Assembly (NCBI GenBank): GCA_029891385.1
Contig: CM057228.1
Span: forward strand, 52,477,783-52,541,782
DNA from: Erythroxylum novogranatense
Taxonomy: Eukaryota > Streptophyta > Magnoliopsida > Malpighiales > Erythroxylaceae
Reading direction: 5' to 3'
DNA: 64,000 nt
This document shows positions 35,142-48,050 of this stretch, piece after piece; the stretch's first letter is position 1, and every line of letters begins with the position of its first letter. The notes beneath the pieces are model-generated. The model did no database searches and was not told the DNA's origin. It saw only the letters and a program-made list of their open reading frames with translations. Made by a program: the position numbers and the translations under genes.

Positions 35142-36138
35142 ATGTCCAATCTTGCCAAAATTGAGTTCGTTGCTCTTGATGTTGAGGGCCATAATTATAT
35201 GCCGTGGATGATTGATGTTGAAATGCATCTTGAATCAATGGATCTTTTAGATACCATTAAAGAAAATAATACAACATCAAAACAAAATAAAGCCAAAGCG
35301 ATGATCTTCATTCGTTGTCATCTTGATGAGGGATTAAAAAGAGAATACCTCACAATTAAAGATCCAAGTCATTTGTGGAAAAATTTACAAGAAAGATATG
35401 ATCATCAAAAGGAAGTTTTACTTTCGGTTTCTCGTGATGAATGGAGCGCTTTACGCTTCCAAGATTTTAAAAAGGTCAATTAGTATAACTCAGCTATGTT
35501 TAGAATTGTCTCACAACTAAAATTTTGTGGGCAAACAATCACTGAGGAAGATATGTTAGAAAAAACATACTCCACCTTCCATGCATCGAATGTAACCTTG
35601 CAACAACAATATCGAGTGCGCAGATTTAAAGAATACTCTGACCTGATTTCATGCCTTCTTGTAGCCGAGAAGAATAATGAACTTTTGATGAAAAATCATC
35701 AATCCTCCCGACTGGCGCGGCAACATTTCCAGAAGCAAATATTGCAATTCGAAATGAAAAAAAAATCATCATGGGCCTAGTCGTGGCCGTGGTCGTGGCC
35801 ATGGTCGTAACTACATTCGTGGCCGTGGTCATGAATGTGGCCGAGGAAGTTATCCATATAACTCTCTTCAAAGAAATACGAGCCACCACAATAACAAGCA
35901 CCATATTAATGATGTTCATGAAAGTTCTTATCGGACTTCAGGAGATTCTTGCCTTAGATGTGGTACAAAAGGACATTGGGCTAAAGTTTGTCGAGTTCCT
36001 GAACATCTATGTCAGTTATACAAAGCATCCTTAAAAGGGAAAGAAAAGGAAGTGAATTTTACTGAACAACACCCTTTAGGTGATTCAACTGACCTTGGTA
36101 CTTTTGATTTTGATTTCATTGAGAATCATAATCCTTGA
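35142..36138 (+). pseudogene. gag of element C
   Basis: ATG at 35142 opens a copia gag (LDVEGHNYMPWMIDVEMHLE, then IFIRCHLDEGLKREYLTIKD) that meets a stop at 35481. It resumes at 35496 (MFRIVSQLKFCGQTITEEDM). A Gly/Arg-rich stretch near 35780-35850 lies in a shifted frame. The zinc knuckle CLRCGTKGHWAKVC (CX2CX4HX4C) lies at 35950-35991. The gag ends near 36138. One stop and at least one frameshift make it defective. Confidence 0.85.
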
Positions 36139-36439
36139 GATGACTCTACATATCTGAATGCTTGATTTTCTTGATGATTTTGTGGATCGGGGCATTGTTG
36201 GTGGCGAGTAATGGAAATTAAAATTATGTACTTATGTTTGTGTTAAGTATTATTATGCTTATTATGTCACTCGGTTTCAATTGCTTGTTATGTTACTAGT
36301 TTCAATTACAGTATTGCAATATTTTTTAAGTTAACATAACATCTCTTTCATTTTATTCTTGTGCAATTTTCTCATTAGATGATTTATTTTATGCAAAGTT
36401 TTGATATGGATGGATTACGTAAGAGGAGCGCAAATAATG

Positions 36440-36640
36440 ATAATTTATGCATACCGATAGTGGCACAACGCACACTATCACGAAGATAAGAGGTTCTTTC
36501 GTAATTAAAACCAACAAAACAATTGTGAACACAATATCAGTCTATAGACTTGATTGAAGGAATTGTGAGGAAAATTTCACATTACCAAATGGCACAAAGT
36601 TCACAATACATGATGCCTTATTTGCCTAAAGTCTAAAAGA
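36440..36640 (+). pseudogene. protease region of element C
   Basis: TDSGTTHTI is encoded from 36453, with the aspartate codon at 36456-36458, the copia aspartic-protease motif. The surrounding frame is broken on both sides. Confidence 0.65.
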
Positions 36641-36643
36641 AAT

Positions 36644-37623
36644 TTGTTGAGTTTTAATGATATATATTCTCATCAATATGATACTCGATGCAATCGAGGA
36701 AATATGAAATATATGTATCTTACAACTCGTAAATCGGGAAAGATAAACATATTGGAAAAACTACCAATGCTCCCTCTTGGATTGCATTATACATATATAA
36801 ATGTGATGGAATCTAATACGGTAGTGAAAGCAAAACACATTGATCCTTCAATGATATCTATTTGGCATGATCATCTGCGTCATCCAGGATCAACAATGAT
36901 GCGAAAAATAATTGAGAATACACATGGACATCCATTGAGTAATAAAATGATTACTCAAATAAATAAGAGTCCATGTACATCTTGTTCTCTTGGAAAACGA
37001 TCATAAGGCCATCACCAGCTAAAATAAAATTGGAATCACCTGTTTTTCTTGAACATATTCAAGGTGATATATGTGGACCAATTCATCCACCATGTGGACC
37101 ATTTCGATATTTTATGGTATTGATAGATGCCTCCAGTAGATGGTCTCACGTTTATCTACTATCAACTCGTAATATGGCATTTCTAAGATTTCTTGCACAA
37201 ATTATTAAATTACGAGCACAATTTCCTGACTATATAATAAAGAAAGTCAGACTCGATAATGCTGGTGAATTCACATCCCAAACTTTCAATGACTATTGTA
37301 TGTCAACTGGGATTAGGGTCGAGCATCCTGTTGCTCATGTGCATACTCAAAATGGTTTAGCTGAATCTTTAATTAAACGCCTTCAGCTTATTGCTAGACC
37401 ATTGATGATGAGAACAAAGCTTCCAATTTTCGTATGGGGTCATGCAATTTTACATGCTGAGGCATTAATTCGCATCCGACCAAGTGCATATCATACATAC
37501 TCCCCACTACAACTTGCATTTGGTCAAGAGCCAAATATCTCCCATTTGAGAATTTTGGTTATGCAAGTATATGTGCTATTGCACCACCACAACGTAGTAA
37601 AATGGGACCTCAAAGAAGATTGA
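36644..37623 (+). pseudogene. integrase of element C
   Basis: The GAG-pre-integrase zinc region (36644-37006) shows IWHDHLRHPGSTMMRKII and CTSCSLGKRS (H-H-C-C). After a frame change at about 37000, the core (36973-37623) shows IQGDICGPIHPPCGPFRYFM, then VRLDNAGEFTSQTF, then THTQNGLAESLIKR-like residues. All three acidic residues of the triad are present. This is the best-preserved domain of the element. Confidence 0.85.
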
Positions 37624-39053
37624 GGATATATGTCGGCTATGAAAGTAAATCTATTATTAGATATCTTGAACCTCAAACAGGTGATATGTTTACAACACGT
37701 TTTGCTGATTGTCATTTTGATGAAAATACTTTCCCGACATTAGGGGGAGATAATAAACAGCTGATGAAAGAAATTACATGGTGCGAACCATTATTATTGT
37801 ATCTTGATCAACGCACAAAACAATGCGAAACAGAAGTGCAAAGAATTGTGCATTTGCAAAGAATTGCAAATCAATTACCAGATGCTTTCACAGATACAAA
37901 AAGAGTGACTAAATCATTTATACCAGTTGTAAATGCTCTTGCTCGGATTGAAATCCCAAAAGGACAATCTGAGAACATGGTCACTCATGAATCTACGACA
38001 CACATGAAGCGTGGTAGACCAATCAGTTCCAAAGATAAAAATCCTCGAAAAAGAAAAGGAGCAAATGTGATTAATGACCCCAAGATAGATAAAAGTGTTC
38101 CTCTAGAAACACAAGATGAGGATAGTGTCCCGGAAGAGACCTGGTGGCATTAATCAAGAAATCGCAATTAATTATATTCACACAAAAGAATTATGGAACC
38201 GGAATGATATGAAAGAGATTGATGAAATATTTTCTTATACTATAGCATGTGATATCCTCAATGAAAATGAAGATCCGAACCAAGATCTATCATTGAATGT
38301 CAAAATAGACATGATTGGGTTCAATGGAAAGATGCTATTGAAGTTGAATTAAATTCTCTTAACAAGCGTAATATGTTTGGACCTATTGTCCTTACACCCC
38401 AAAGTGTAAAGCTTGTAGGTTACAAATGGGTTTTGTTCGAAACGAAATGAGAAAAATGAGATTGTGAGATACAAAGCTCGACTTGTTGCCTGAGGTTTTC
38501 TCAAAGACCAAATTGACTATGAAAAACATACTCTCTGTTATGGATACAATTACGTTTAGATATTTAATCGACTTAACAGGTTCTTGAAACTGGAAATCGT
38601 CTTATGGATGTTATTACTGACTTACATGCGGATCACTTGATAGTGATATTTACATGAAAATCCTCGAAGGATTCAAAATGCCTGCGATATTAAAATCACA
38701 ACCAAAGGAAATGTATTCGATCAAATTGCAAAGATCCTTATATGGACTAAAGCAACTGGACGCATGTGGTACAATCGTCTAGCTTAGTATCTATTAAAGA
38801 AAGGATATGTAAATAGTCCTATTTGCCCTTGCGTTTTATAAAGAAAACAACATCCGGATATCGATTATCATTGTCTATGTTGACGATTTGAATATCATTG
38901 GTACTGCTAAAGAAATCCAAGAAACAAGTGGTGTACTTAAAGAAGGAATTTGAAATGAAAGATCTTGGAAAACTAAATATTGTCTTGGTGCGCAAATTGA
39001 ACATAGACTAAGCGGAATCTTTGTGCATCAATCGACATATCTGAGAAAAGGTA
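37624..39053 (+). pseudogene. reverse transcriptase of element C, partly deleted
   Basis: The linker (37602-38153) is open and Lys-rich. The RT then reads in pieces: KLVGYKWVLFE near 38410, YKARLVA near 38473, LYGLKQLDA near 38740 and YVDDLNIIGT at 38876-38905, with both catalytic aspartates present. Stops, frameshifts and missing stretches between 38500 and 38860 suggest small deletions in the fingers and palm. Confidence 0.8.
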
Positions 39054-39863
39054 TTGAGGCGTTTTAATATGGATAAAGCAACTCCATTAAGTACACCAAT
39101 GGTTGGTAGATCGCTTAATGTTGAGAAGGATCCATTTCGCCCTTGCGAAGAAAATGAAGAAGTTCTTAATTCTGAAACGCCATATCTAAATGCGATAGGA
39201 GCTCTCATGTATCTTGCTAATTGCACTAGACCTGATATAGCTTTTGTTGTTAATCTACTAGCAAGATTTAGTTCATCTCCTACGAAAAGGCACTGGAATG
39301 GAATTAAACATCTATTTCGCTATCTTCGAGGTACAATTGATTTGGGATTATTTTACACTAAAAATGCAAAACAAGTTTTGGTTGGTTATGCAGATGCAGG
39401 TTACTTATCAGATCCGCATAAAGCCAAATCCCAAACTGGTTATGTATTTACGTATGGAGGCACTGAAATTTCTTGGCGTTCACAGAAACAAACACTTGTT
39501 GCTACTTCTTCAAATCATGCTGAAATCATTGCACTTCATGAAGCAAGCCGAGAATGTGTATGGTTAAGGTCAATGACGCACCACATTTTAACAACTTGTG
39601 GATTATCGACCAACAAAGAACCAACAATCATATTTGAAGACAATGCGGCATGTATCGCTCAAATAAAGGAGGTTATATCAAAAGTGATAGAACCAAACAT
39701 ATCCCTCCGAAATTTTTCCAATTCACCCAAGATCTCGACAAGAGCAAAGAAATCAACATCCAAGTATATTCAATCAAGCAACGATGTCATGGATCTTTTC
39801 ACAAAGGCACTTCCTACTATACCTTTCGTGAAGCATGTCCACGAGATTGGAATCGACATCTAA
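39054..39863 (+). pseudogene. RNase H region of element C
   Basis: The open frame includes NAIGALMYLANCTRPDIAFV, VGYADAGYLSDPHKAKSQTG, TEISWRSQKQTLVATSSNHA and EDNAACIAQIKE, the standard copia RT-thumb to RNase H block. The C-terminal HIxxKxF-type region follows in shifted frames up to 39870. It is the longest open frame left in the element. Confidence 0.85.
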
Positions 39864-40030
39864 GAAATTTATGAGGAAGAGCTCATTGTGTTAAATAAGG
39901 GGAGCTTCTGCAGTTCACTCTTTTCCCTTATCATGGTTTTTATCCCTTTGGGTTTTCCCGATAAGGTTTTTAACGAGCAACACCAAATGCGTTTAAAGGC
40001 CGGAGAAGAGACAATTATATGGCACACCAA

Positions 40031-40411
40031 GGGGAGTGTTAAAAGATAGAAATAATATGGTGTACCACTAATTGTAGATGCACCATTTAATAGTTAGTGT
40101 ACATATGGATTGGTTTGGTTTTACCTAACACAAGAATGAAGTAGGTGGTTATTGGTTAGGTTTTACCTAACACAAGAATGAGGTAGATGGTTATTGGTTA
40201 GGTTTTACCTAACACAAGAATGAGGTAGATGGTTATTGGTTAGGTTTTACCTAACACAATAACATATATGGAGTAGGTGGTCACATGTGTATTAGGTGGT
40301 TAAAATGTACTATAAATAGAAGGGTTAACTTGATGTAAGATACACTATTTTTTCATAAAAAAAATTCTCCTCTCCCAAATATTCTTACATTTTAGTTTCG
40401 ATTTTATAACA
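40031..40411 (+). repeat. polypurine tract and 3' LTR of element C
   Basis: GGGGAG at 40031-40036 primes the LTR at 40037-40411. The LTR lacks the 'AT' at positions 5-6 of the 5' copy. TATAAATA lies at 40311-40318 and the four 42-bp-spaced hairpin motifs start at 40117, 40159, 40201 and 40243. Confidence 0.9.
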
Positions 40412-41715
40412 GAGACAAATTAATTGTCTAAGGACTGCACACGCAATAAAAGCACAGTGGAGGGGCAACAAATTAAATGGGAGAGCAGGCAATTAAATGT
40501 TCCCATCAATTAATAGAGGATACGACACAGCTGTGGAGCAAAACGCATAATCTTGTGCGTTAAACGCACAAGCAAAACGCAGTGTGGAATAGAGAAAAAT
40601 GCGACAAGCAGCAGAGAAGGGTTTTAAAGTGGAGAGTGACCCTTATTTGTCACTTCAATCAGGAATAGTGAGGAGAAGCAACAGTGTGGGCACTTGGAGA
40701 GAAGCAGTGGACGCAGGCGCAGGCTCAAGGATGCATCATCTGCGGCTTGGCTTGGAGACGTTGGAGAGCCGACGCCGACGTGGAGAAGAATAGGCAGTGA
40801 ACAGTAGAGATTTTTGTTTAGGGATTAAAGCTATTTTTTGGAAAATAACTATGAAGGGCTAAACATCTCGACACTAGTTCGGAGGTAAAATCGACGCCGA
40901 TGACCCGGGTTAAGTATTTTTTTATTATTTTGTTGTTTCTTTCTCTTATTAGGAATTGATTATGTTATCCTATTTTAATTGATTTGGGTTTTGTGTATGG
41001 ATAATCAAAATTTTGTTTTTGTTTTATTATTTGTGTATGAACCTGTTGGGTATTGTGAATTGATGATTTTTAATGCATTCATTAAATCGTTAATTTCAAA
41101 CCCATTGCTAGAATTTCAATATAATCCGTAATTGTTATGTTGAAATTCATTTGTAGTGACTAATGATTCGTAATCATTAGGGATAACATGACCTAGGTTA
41201 AATGACCCGAGCGTATGTGGCTGTTTCCTTGATTAATCAGTTTTCTTAATTTGTAATGCTACTGCTTAATTAAATATAGAGATCATATCCTAGGTTGTTA
41301 GGTGGTTAGGTTTAATTAACGATCGTATCTTGATTAAACAAAATCTAAGGGAAAACTCGGGTTAATTTTTAACCCACGATTAATAATTTCTATGAGAGGT
41401 TAAAGAACAATAAATTAATAAATTATGCTTAGTCAGGGTGTAGGCTGAGATTGAACTAAAGAACTGGGTCCCTACCAAATTCTCCACATTTTTCATTTTA
41501 TTGCATGTTTTCTTTATTTTGTTTTTATTAGATAGTTTTATTTTCTTTTCTTTTCTTTGAAAAATCCAAAACTCCCCATTAAGTGTAAACACCGATTAAT
41601 TTCATTTCATAAACTTTACACACACTCTCTGTGGGATCGACTTAGACTTGCCACTGTTACAGTAGTAGTCTAGTTATTTTAATTTTGACTAGCGAAACAA
41701 CGCGCGGTCACTCTA

Positions 41716-42480
41716 CATATATAATTCCTATCTTGTACTTTCACATAAAATTTGTTTGTTATATGCTCTACTTTATACCCATAAGATCTAATCTAATCAA
41801 CAAAATAATTTTATTTCTCTTATTTGTTTTCTTCTAACTTGAGTATTATCTTAGGTGCTAATTATGATGCCATTAAAGCAAAAATCATCTTCTGTTGCAT
41901 TTTACTAGTAACTATTTTCTTGATATATTTTTACACATTAATGGTTACCGTTAAGCTTGTGTCTAAAATTTAACTATGCGAAGGTAAACTATTGAATGTT
42001 TCATATATGTTGTTATCAATATAATAAGTCTTTCTACTACTCTAAAAATGTTTTATACAATGTTTCCTTATGATATTCTAATATATTCTTAACATATCCC
42101 TCTTTAAACTTAATCAACTTTTCAATTAATCATTATGTTGTAAAATGAATATTGATTTTCAAAATTCCAAATTTTGATCTTCAAACCATCACCTCTCTAA
42201 TTAAGTCTCTAGTTAGGATAAATGTGCCTAGCCCACATCCTATGCTTCACTTAAGACAATTACTCATCTATAACTTTTACAAGTCTCTATTAAATGAAGA
42301 AATAAAAGTAATAAAGATTTTAAAATTTTATTAAATGAAGAAATAAAATTAAGGATACAGTTATAACATTTATAAATTAAACAACGTTTGCTAAAGAAAT
42401 ACAAATGAACAGATATTTGTTAAAGCATTTATTAAGCAAAAGATACAATTAAACATATATTTATTAAAAGCAACATAAAC
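41716..42480. other. AT-rich intergenic DNA
   Basis: No gene or bounded repeat identified between solo LTR D and the MULE relic. Confidence 0.35.
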
Positions 42481-42489
42481 ATATACCTT

Positions 42490-42740
42490 TTGTATGTTAG
42501 AAATAATGGTCTTCCCTTAACCAATTCCAAGTTAAGGATTCAAAATTAGAATTTCTAAATACCACATCCATGTCTCTTTGCGTTCCTTATCAATTCCAAC
42601 CTAAGTGATTCAAAGTATCTAATTGTTCCTATCTTTACCAATAGCTAGTAATGGTTTCGTACATATTCCTTTCAGGTAATGTCCATCTAAACTTATCGTT
42701 CAAAAAAGATCCATAAAAACTAATTATTGGTTTGCACAAT
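42490..42740 (-). pseudogene. eroded MULE (Mutator-like) transposase fragment
   Basis: Translating the minus strand gives, across stops and one frame change, PIISFYGSFLNDKF, then NPLLAIGKDRNN, then WVGIDKERKETWMWYLEILI, then KTIISNIQK. This follows the order of the MULE transposase core (DG-FLKG, LLxAVGRDGNN, A-V--E-ESWxWFL, I-SDxQK). The lost first Asp and several stops show that it is dead. No terminal inverted repeats were found. Confidence 0.6.
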
Positions 42741-43681
42741 TTAAGTTACCTCTTTTCAAAAGTTTCGAAATAAACATAATACTACGAAAAATCATCTTAC
42801 TCGCTAACTTATTATTGCTAGTTTTGATGGGTTGATCTTGGATTATTTTCTTTTTAAATCCTCACAATAGTCCAAATATTTGGAAAGTTTTATAGTATAA
42901 CATCCATGTTATGTTTGAAGAATGACGTACTTTTGGTTTAACATATAATCTAACTAATATGACCTTTCATTTTGTTCCAAAATATAACATTAAACCTATT
43001 AATATTTAGTTATGCTTCTCTCATATTCTTATATTTAATTCTTATCCATCTATATGTAATCAAATTATTAATATTGGTTATTGAGAATGTATGTGTAGAA
43101 TTTTATCTTTTGATAGTAAAAGTATTATCATTTTAAAAATAAACCAAGGACATTTTTCAACACATAGAACTCTTACCTTTTGATTTTCATTTTCAAATTC
43201 TTCAAAATTAAAAGATTAGAAACTAAGTAGTTTTTGACTAATAATGTCTATGATATTATATGTTTTAACTGCAAGTGCATGTTCTAGCTATAACTAGCAC
43301 CGACAAGTACGGGTTGATATTACAAGGATTATAAGTACTAGTATTAACTTTTTTCTATTATCTAACTATTGAATCAATTTGTGAATTTAATTCAAAATAA
43401 AATTAAAAATAAAGTAAAGGTTAACATAAGAATGAACTTAAGATAAAGAAAGCACTATGATTAAACAATATCAAATAAGTAGTGATGAGTGCTTGATAAA
43501 TGATATATTTACTCCCTAATACTTGGTAATTAATGTTATCTACTAATATCATCATGGAGTTTTCTTCTAATATCATGGAGTTTTTTTTCTAGTAGATCAA
43601 GAGATATATTAGAAGAAAACCCAAAAACTTCATGATATTAGAAGAAAACTCCATGTTTAAAACTTAATTAGTAATATAATT
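42741..43681. other. AT-rich intergenic DNA
   Basis: Nothing coding seen. A local hairpin near 43555-43655 pairs CATCATGGAGTTTTCTTCTAA with its near reverse complement. Confidence 0.35.
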
Positions 43682-44561
43682 ACTCAGTACAAGAAAAGGA
43701 CCCTTTCTGTGTCTTTTTTTAAACGTCGCAGAAGCCATTTAACCGTCGTAGAAAACCATCTACGACGTCTATTAAAACTTCAAAAAAAACATCATAAAAG
43801 GTGGGGTAGGCAATAGGGATTTGCGACGTCTATTGCTAAACGTCGTGAAAAAATTACTAAATTTTTTCGTATGAACTTCTTCATAATAGTTCCCATCAAG
43901 TTCAGGAGATCGTATTATGGCAACTAATGGGGTACTAATTGATGTGCGCAAAAGTAGTTTGACATTTATGATTGCCAATGGGCTACTAATTGCTATCCCC
44001 AAATTATTAGGTTAGCCTCTAACAAATCTAACTACCTATGAGAGTCATAGATAAAAAAAAAAGGGCTAAACCATTGTTTAACAACTTAGAAAATTTAAAA
44101 GAATGAAGATTTTGATAAATACATAATCGAGGCTAAGACATCTGTACAAAATTATGGCAAAGAACAAATTATGGCATCTCATATAGCAAATTCAATAGCT
44201 ATAGTATGAATGCAAATAAAACAATTAACAATCCAATGGCTTCTCCAACTATCTCCTCCTCACACTTACAAATAGAATCTGTCATAAAACACGAAAAATT
44301 AGAACTAAACTTTTAAAAACAATTACCAAATTATCCATATGTAATAAGGAAATAAATAAAAGATCTATCATCAACTTTCTTAACATACACGCAATAATCA
44401 TACTCACATCTTCTATAGCAATTCAGATCACGTAGTAGTTAAACCTTTTATATCATTACCATATAGATTGTTTTAACACATACAAAGAATTCTTTAATTT
44501 ACATATCAAGTGTTCCTTTCTAAGTTGACTAAAACCTTTGAGTTGCTATACGTTAATTTAT

Positions 44562-44755
44562 TCATCCAAGTAATTACATAAAATCTTGATAGAAGTATGA
44601 TGAACAACTAAAGAAAAGATTTCACCACAATTAATCCATGTTTTCTATATGTACCCTTTTGCTACTAGTTAAGCCTTAAAATTTTTTCTTTTTTTTTGTT
44701 ACTACTAACAACCTCTTGTATGTCTGTTTACATCTTATGGGCACATTCCTTTTAA
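44562..44755 (-). pseudogene. Ty1/copia reverse transcriptase relic inside the CACTA element
   Basis: The minus strand reads VPIRCKQTYKR, then, after a gap, KA*LVAKGYI*KTWINCGEI, then FSLVVHHTSIKIL. It aligns to the copia RT signature PIGxKWVYK...KARLVAKGYxQ...DYxExFSPVVRxTSIRxL. Several stops are present. Either the copia element inserted into the CACTA element or the CACTA element grew around it. No LTRs were found. Confidence 0.65.
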
Positions 44756-47700
44756 AAAGCTACACTACCTCTTATTTTCAATTCTTGTGAAATAATCTAC
44801 TTCCTCCAACTATCCTTCTTATAACCTCTTAAAATCCTTTGATATATCTCTCAATAAAAACAAAAAAAAGGCTCTTAACATAATTTATTCTTTTGTTACC
44901 CTTTTGGTTTCAAACTTATGTAAATCATATGAAATTCTTTCAAATGCTTATAAACGTCCTAAATTTAAAAACAATGAATATTATGCAACAGATTTAATAT
45001 TCCAAATTTTAATTTAAAAGTAGGGCTACCATAAAAATTAGGGAATGGTTAAGCGTATATTGGTTCAAATTAGGGCCAACAAGCTCCATCAAATTTCAAT
45101 TTTCAACCATGGATTTTTACTCTTCCAAATAAGAATTTCTAGCTAATAACAAACTAAAAGTTAAGTTGTTTTGTTATGATTTTTATCTAGCTTCCTTCCT
45201 TAACATATATAAAATTCTTTCTATGGTATAATCAAATTGCAAATCAACTTGATTAAAAGATCAAATAACAAATATGCAAAATAAGGAAGACAAAGATAAA
45301 TCATCGTTATAAATCATATATATATACACTTATTTGCAATCATTGCTCGAAAAGATTGCTATCATTGGCACATAAAATAAAAACTTATACACCTAAAACT
45401 ATATAAAGTAGTATGAGTAAGGATTAATGTTTCTACAGAAATTACCTACCTTAGTTTTATATTTTATTAATAAAATTTAAGGAAGTTTAATTTTGACAAA
45501 ATAATTATAAAATATACTATCCAAAATTGAAATTTAAATATAAGACAATTCCTTTAAAAAACTTGGTTTATGTACATATCCACAATTGGAATTTTATACC
45601 AATCACCTATACAATTATAAATTAATTTAAACTTATATTTATCATTTGAACTATTTTCTTATCTCTCCTTAGTCATATTAATTAGAAAATAACTAATCAA
45701 ATTAACCCTAAATACTTAAGCATTAAAGGTTTTATTTAGTGGAAACTTTAAAATGAGAAAGATCATTGAAACTAAATAACATAAGCAAATGAGATTATAT
45801 TCAATTTAGTCGATTGTCCTTCCTAGGATCTAAGAATTTTAATGCAATAATTCATTAAACCTTAGTCACTTCACATATTAAAGTGTTCAAGCAATTATGT
45901 ATTAGTATCTAATCTAACAACATATTGTGACAAATAATAAACTAGTAGGCCTTTTAATAATTAAGTGAAACAATCATGAAAAGAAACACATAAGAATATT
46001 CAATACTTAAAGCATAGTTTGAATAATAAAATAGATTACATGTCATGGTTTTATATATCACAAGGTTATAGATTTCTTTAAGTGTAGTTGTGTAGGGCCA
46101 TAGATAAGAATATAGAATAAAATAGAAAGAGAAAGAGAGATGCTTGTCTATCCCAAAAGTTGGCAAAACTTCAATTAAAAAATAATAAAAAGAATCCAAG
46201 GTTTATGGGTTATCTATATATAGTGCACGTCCTACTGTTATAATGAAAACAAGCTATAATATGCCTATGTTTCAAACCATGTCTAATAGTAAAATTAAAA
46301 TTCTTTGTCAAAATAATAATATGGGCTTTCTGTGTCTAAAACCATGTCCCCAAACCCTTACTTTTTAGCACTAATACAAGCTAAAATGCACCAATATGTG
46401 AGGCTATTTTAGACTTTCTTGTTAGCTTCATCCATCCATAGAAGACAATATTTTGCAAGTTACTCTTTTCTAAGTTAATGTTCAACTAGTATCTCTCAAA
46501 ACTCAAAATATGAAATTTTTATGTTCTTTCTAAGATTTTAGTAGCATCTTGAATCATCTCAATCGTAAGTAGGATGAGAAAGTTGTGTCCAATATGATAA
46601 ATAATATGGAAACTATCTAGAATTGTCCAATTATTTTAATTTTCCACTTAATACCTCCATTTGCATCTTTAATCTAAATATAAGAATACTAAGTGCATTT
46701 AAACATAAAACTAATTATAAAGAACTAAATATAAAGGAAAAACATTACATTTTACATGTTTATGATGGAGTAGGGCTTCTTTGTATTAGTGGGAGAGGGT
46801 GGCATTATTTGTTTAATATGAGTTAAAGGTCTAGGGTTATTGGGAGGCCATAATTAAAATAAGCTCCTATATGTAGAGTTTACAGTAATAATTTTTTGAA
46901 TAATTGAATGGACACTTGTGTGGATGGATAATGTACATAAAGGAACCAATAATTGGTGCAACGAACACTTTCCTATACAGGTAGTTTCTGACTTGTTAGC
47001 TTAATTCTTAATAATCTCCATGTCTATTGGTGCTCTCATCTAATGCTACTATATAATCTTACAAAATTAATTAAAAAGATCATAGGAAACTTCCTCTAGT
47101 CCAGTTCAGTTGATAACGTAGCAAATACAAAAGTTAAATAGTTTGAAGTTTGAACACTTAAATTGGAGGATGTTTTGGTATTATTTTATTCAAAGCTATT
47201 AACAACATAGTCTTACCTAAAAGACTTTAGAGATTGTTTAATGACAAACAATACTTATAGGTGAATCTATTTACATTCTTTTAGGATCCTGGACCTACAA
47301 TGGTTAGTTACTTCTTATCTTGGACCTTGAAGCAACTACTTAGCTTAAGAGGGAAGAAGAACTGGCATATAAAGCATATTGTCGAGAATGGACCAATATA
47401 GTTTGTATACATAAACATTATTCACAATATACATAGGTAAATTTATTTACATTTTTTTAGGATCATACCCATTAACTATCATAGAAGTCTGTAAAGTTCA
47501 ATTGAAATTTAAATCATGATAGAAGAAGATGTTTTAATCTTACTATCTTTTATAACTACAAGAACCAGTTTCTAAATTCTGGGAACTAACATACATACTG
47601 CTATTCTCATTGATTATATCTTTGTGAACAGAATGAGCGTATAAAATTCTTAAAACACAATGCAAGCCTAAATGCATTGTGTTACAGATAATCAAAACAA

Positions 47701-47800
47701 ACGATTAAGCAATCTTAAACCCAGATTAAATCGTCCACTTCAATCGACTAAAAAACTTACATTACTTGACATTAATCATAAAAATAATTCAATGACTTAC

Positions 47801-48050
47801 CTCAAACAACACGCACATGCACTCCAACTGTAGATGATAGAGGGCCATCAATTGGTGAAACAATCTCCACAAATTCCAAGCGCGACAGAAGATGAGAGAG
47901 GGAAGGTTAAAATGAGGAAGAGGGAAGGGGAGAAACACGGGCGGGAGACTGACGAAGATGAGAGAGAGAAGGTGGCTCCGATTTTCATTTACAAAGGAGA
48001 TGAGACGATGTCGTCTCATCTAGTGGGGGATGGGAAATTAAATACGTAGA
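47801..48050 (-). other. probable first exon (5' UTR) of a CACTA transcript
   Basis: On the minus strand a CT-rich stretch (rich in CTCTCTC and CTTCC) ends in GTTTGAG|GTAAGTCATT, a strong donor site at 47800. Such leaders followed by a long AT-rich intron are common at the transcribed end of plant CACTA elements. A short 76-residue frame overlaps it but shows no domain. Confidence 0.35.

Larger units (their letters stand above)
34039..40411 (+). mobile_element. Element C: Ty1/copia retrotransposon, recent but defective
   Basis: LTRs of 377 bp (34039-34415) and 375 bp (40037-40411) enclose gag, protease, integrase, RT and RNase H in the copia order. GAGAC is duplicated at 34034-34038 and 40412-40416. 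By eye the LTRs differ by about four substitutions and one 2-bp indel, around 1 percent, so the insertion is young compared with element A. Gag-pol nevertheless has many stops, frameshifts and apparent deletions in RT. Confidence 0.92.
33559..41710 (+). mobile_element. Solo LTR D (about 1.77 kb net) carrying the copia element
   Basis: It starts TGATGTGTGTTTAATTG and ends GCGCGGTCA, with CTCTA duplicated at 33554-33558 and 41711-41715. Removing the copia insertion and its duplicated GAGAC leaves about 1.77 kb with no coding domains. The closing segment CTCTGTGGGATCGACTTAG (about 41624) is like the 3' end of long plant gypsy LTRs of the Athila kind. That lineage call is from memory of such ends and is tentative. 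Several palindromic words based on ACGC and GCGT lie on both sides of the copia insertion. Confidence 0.75.
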
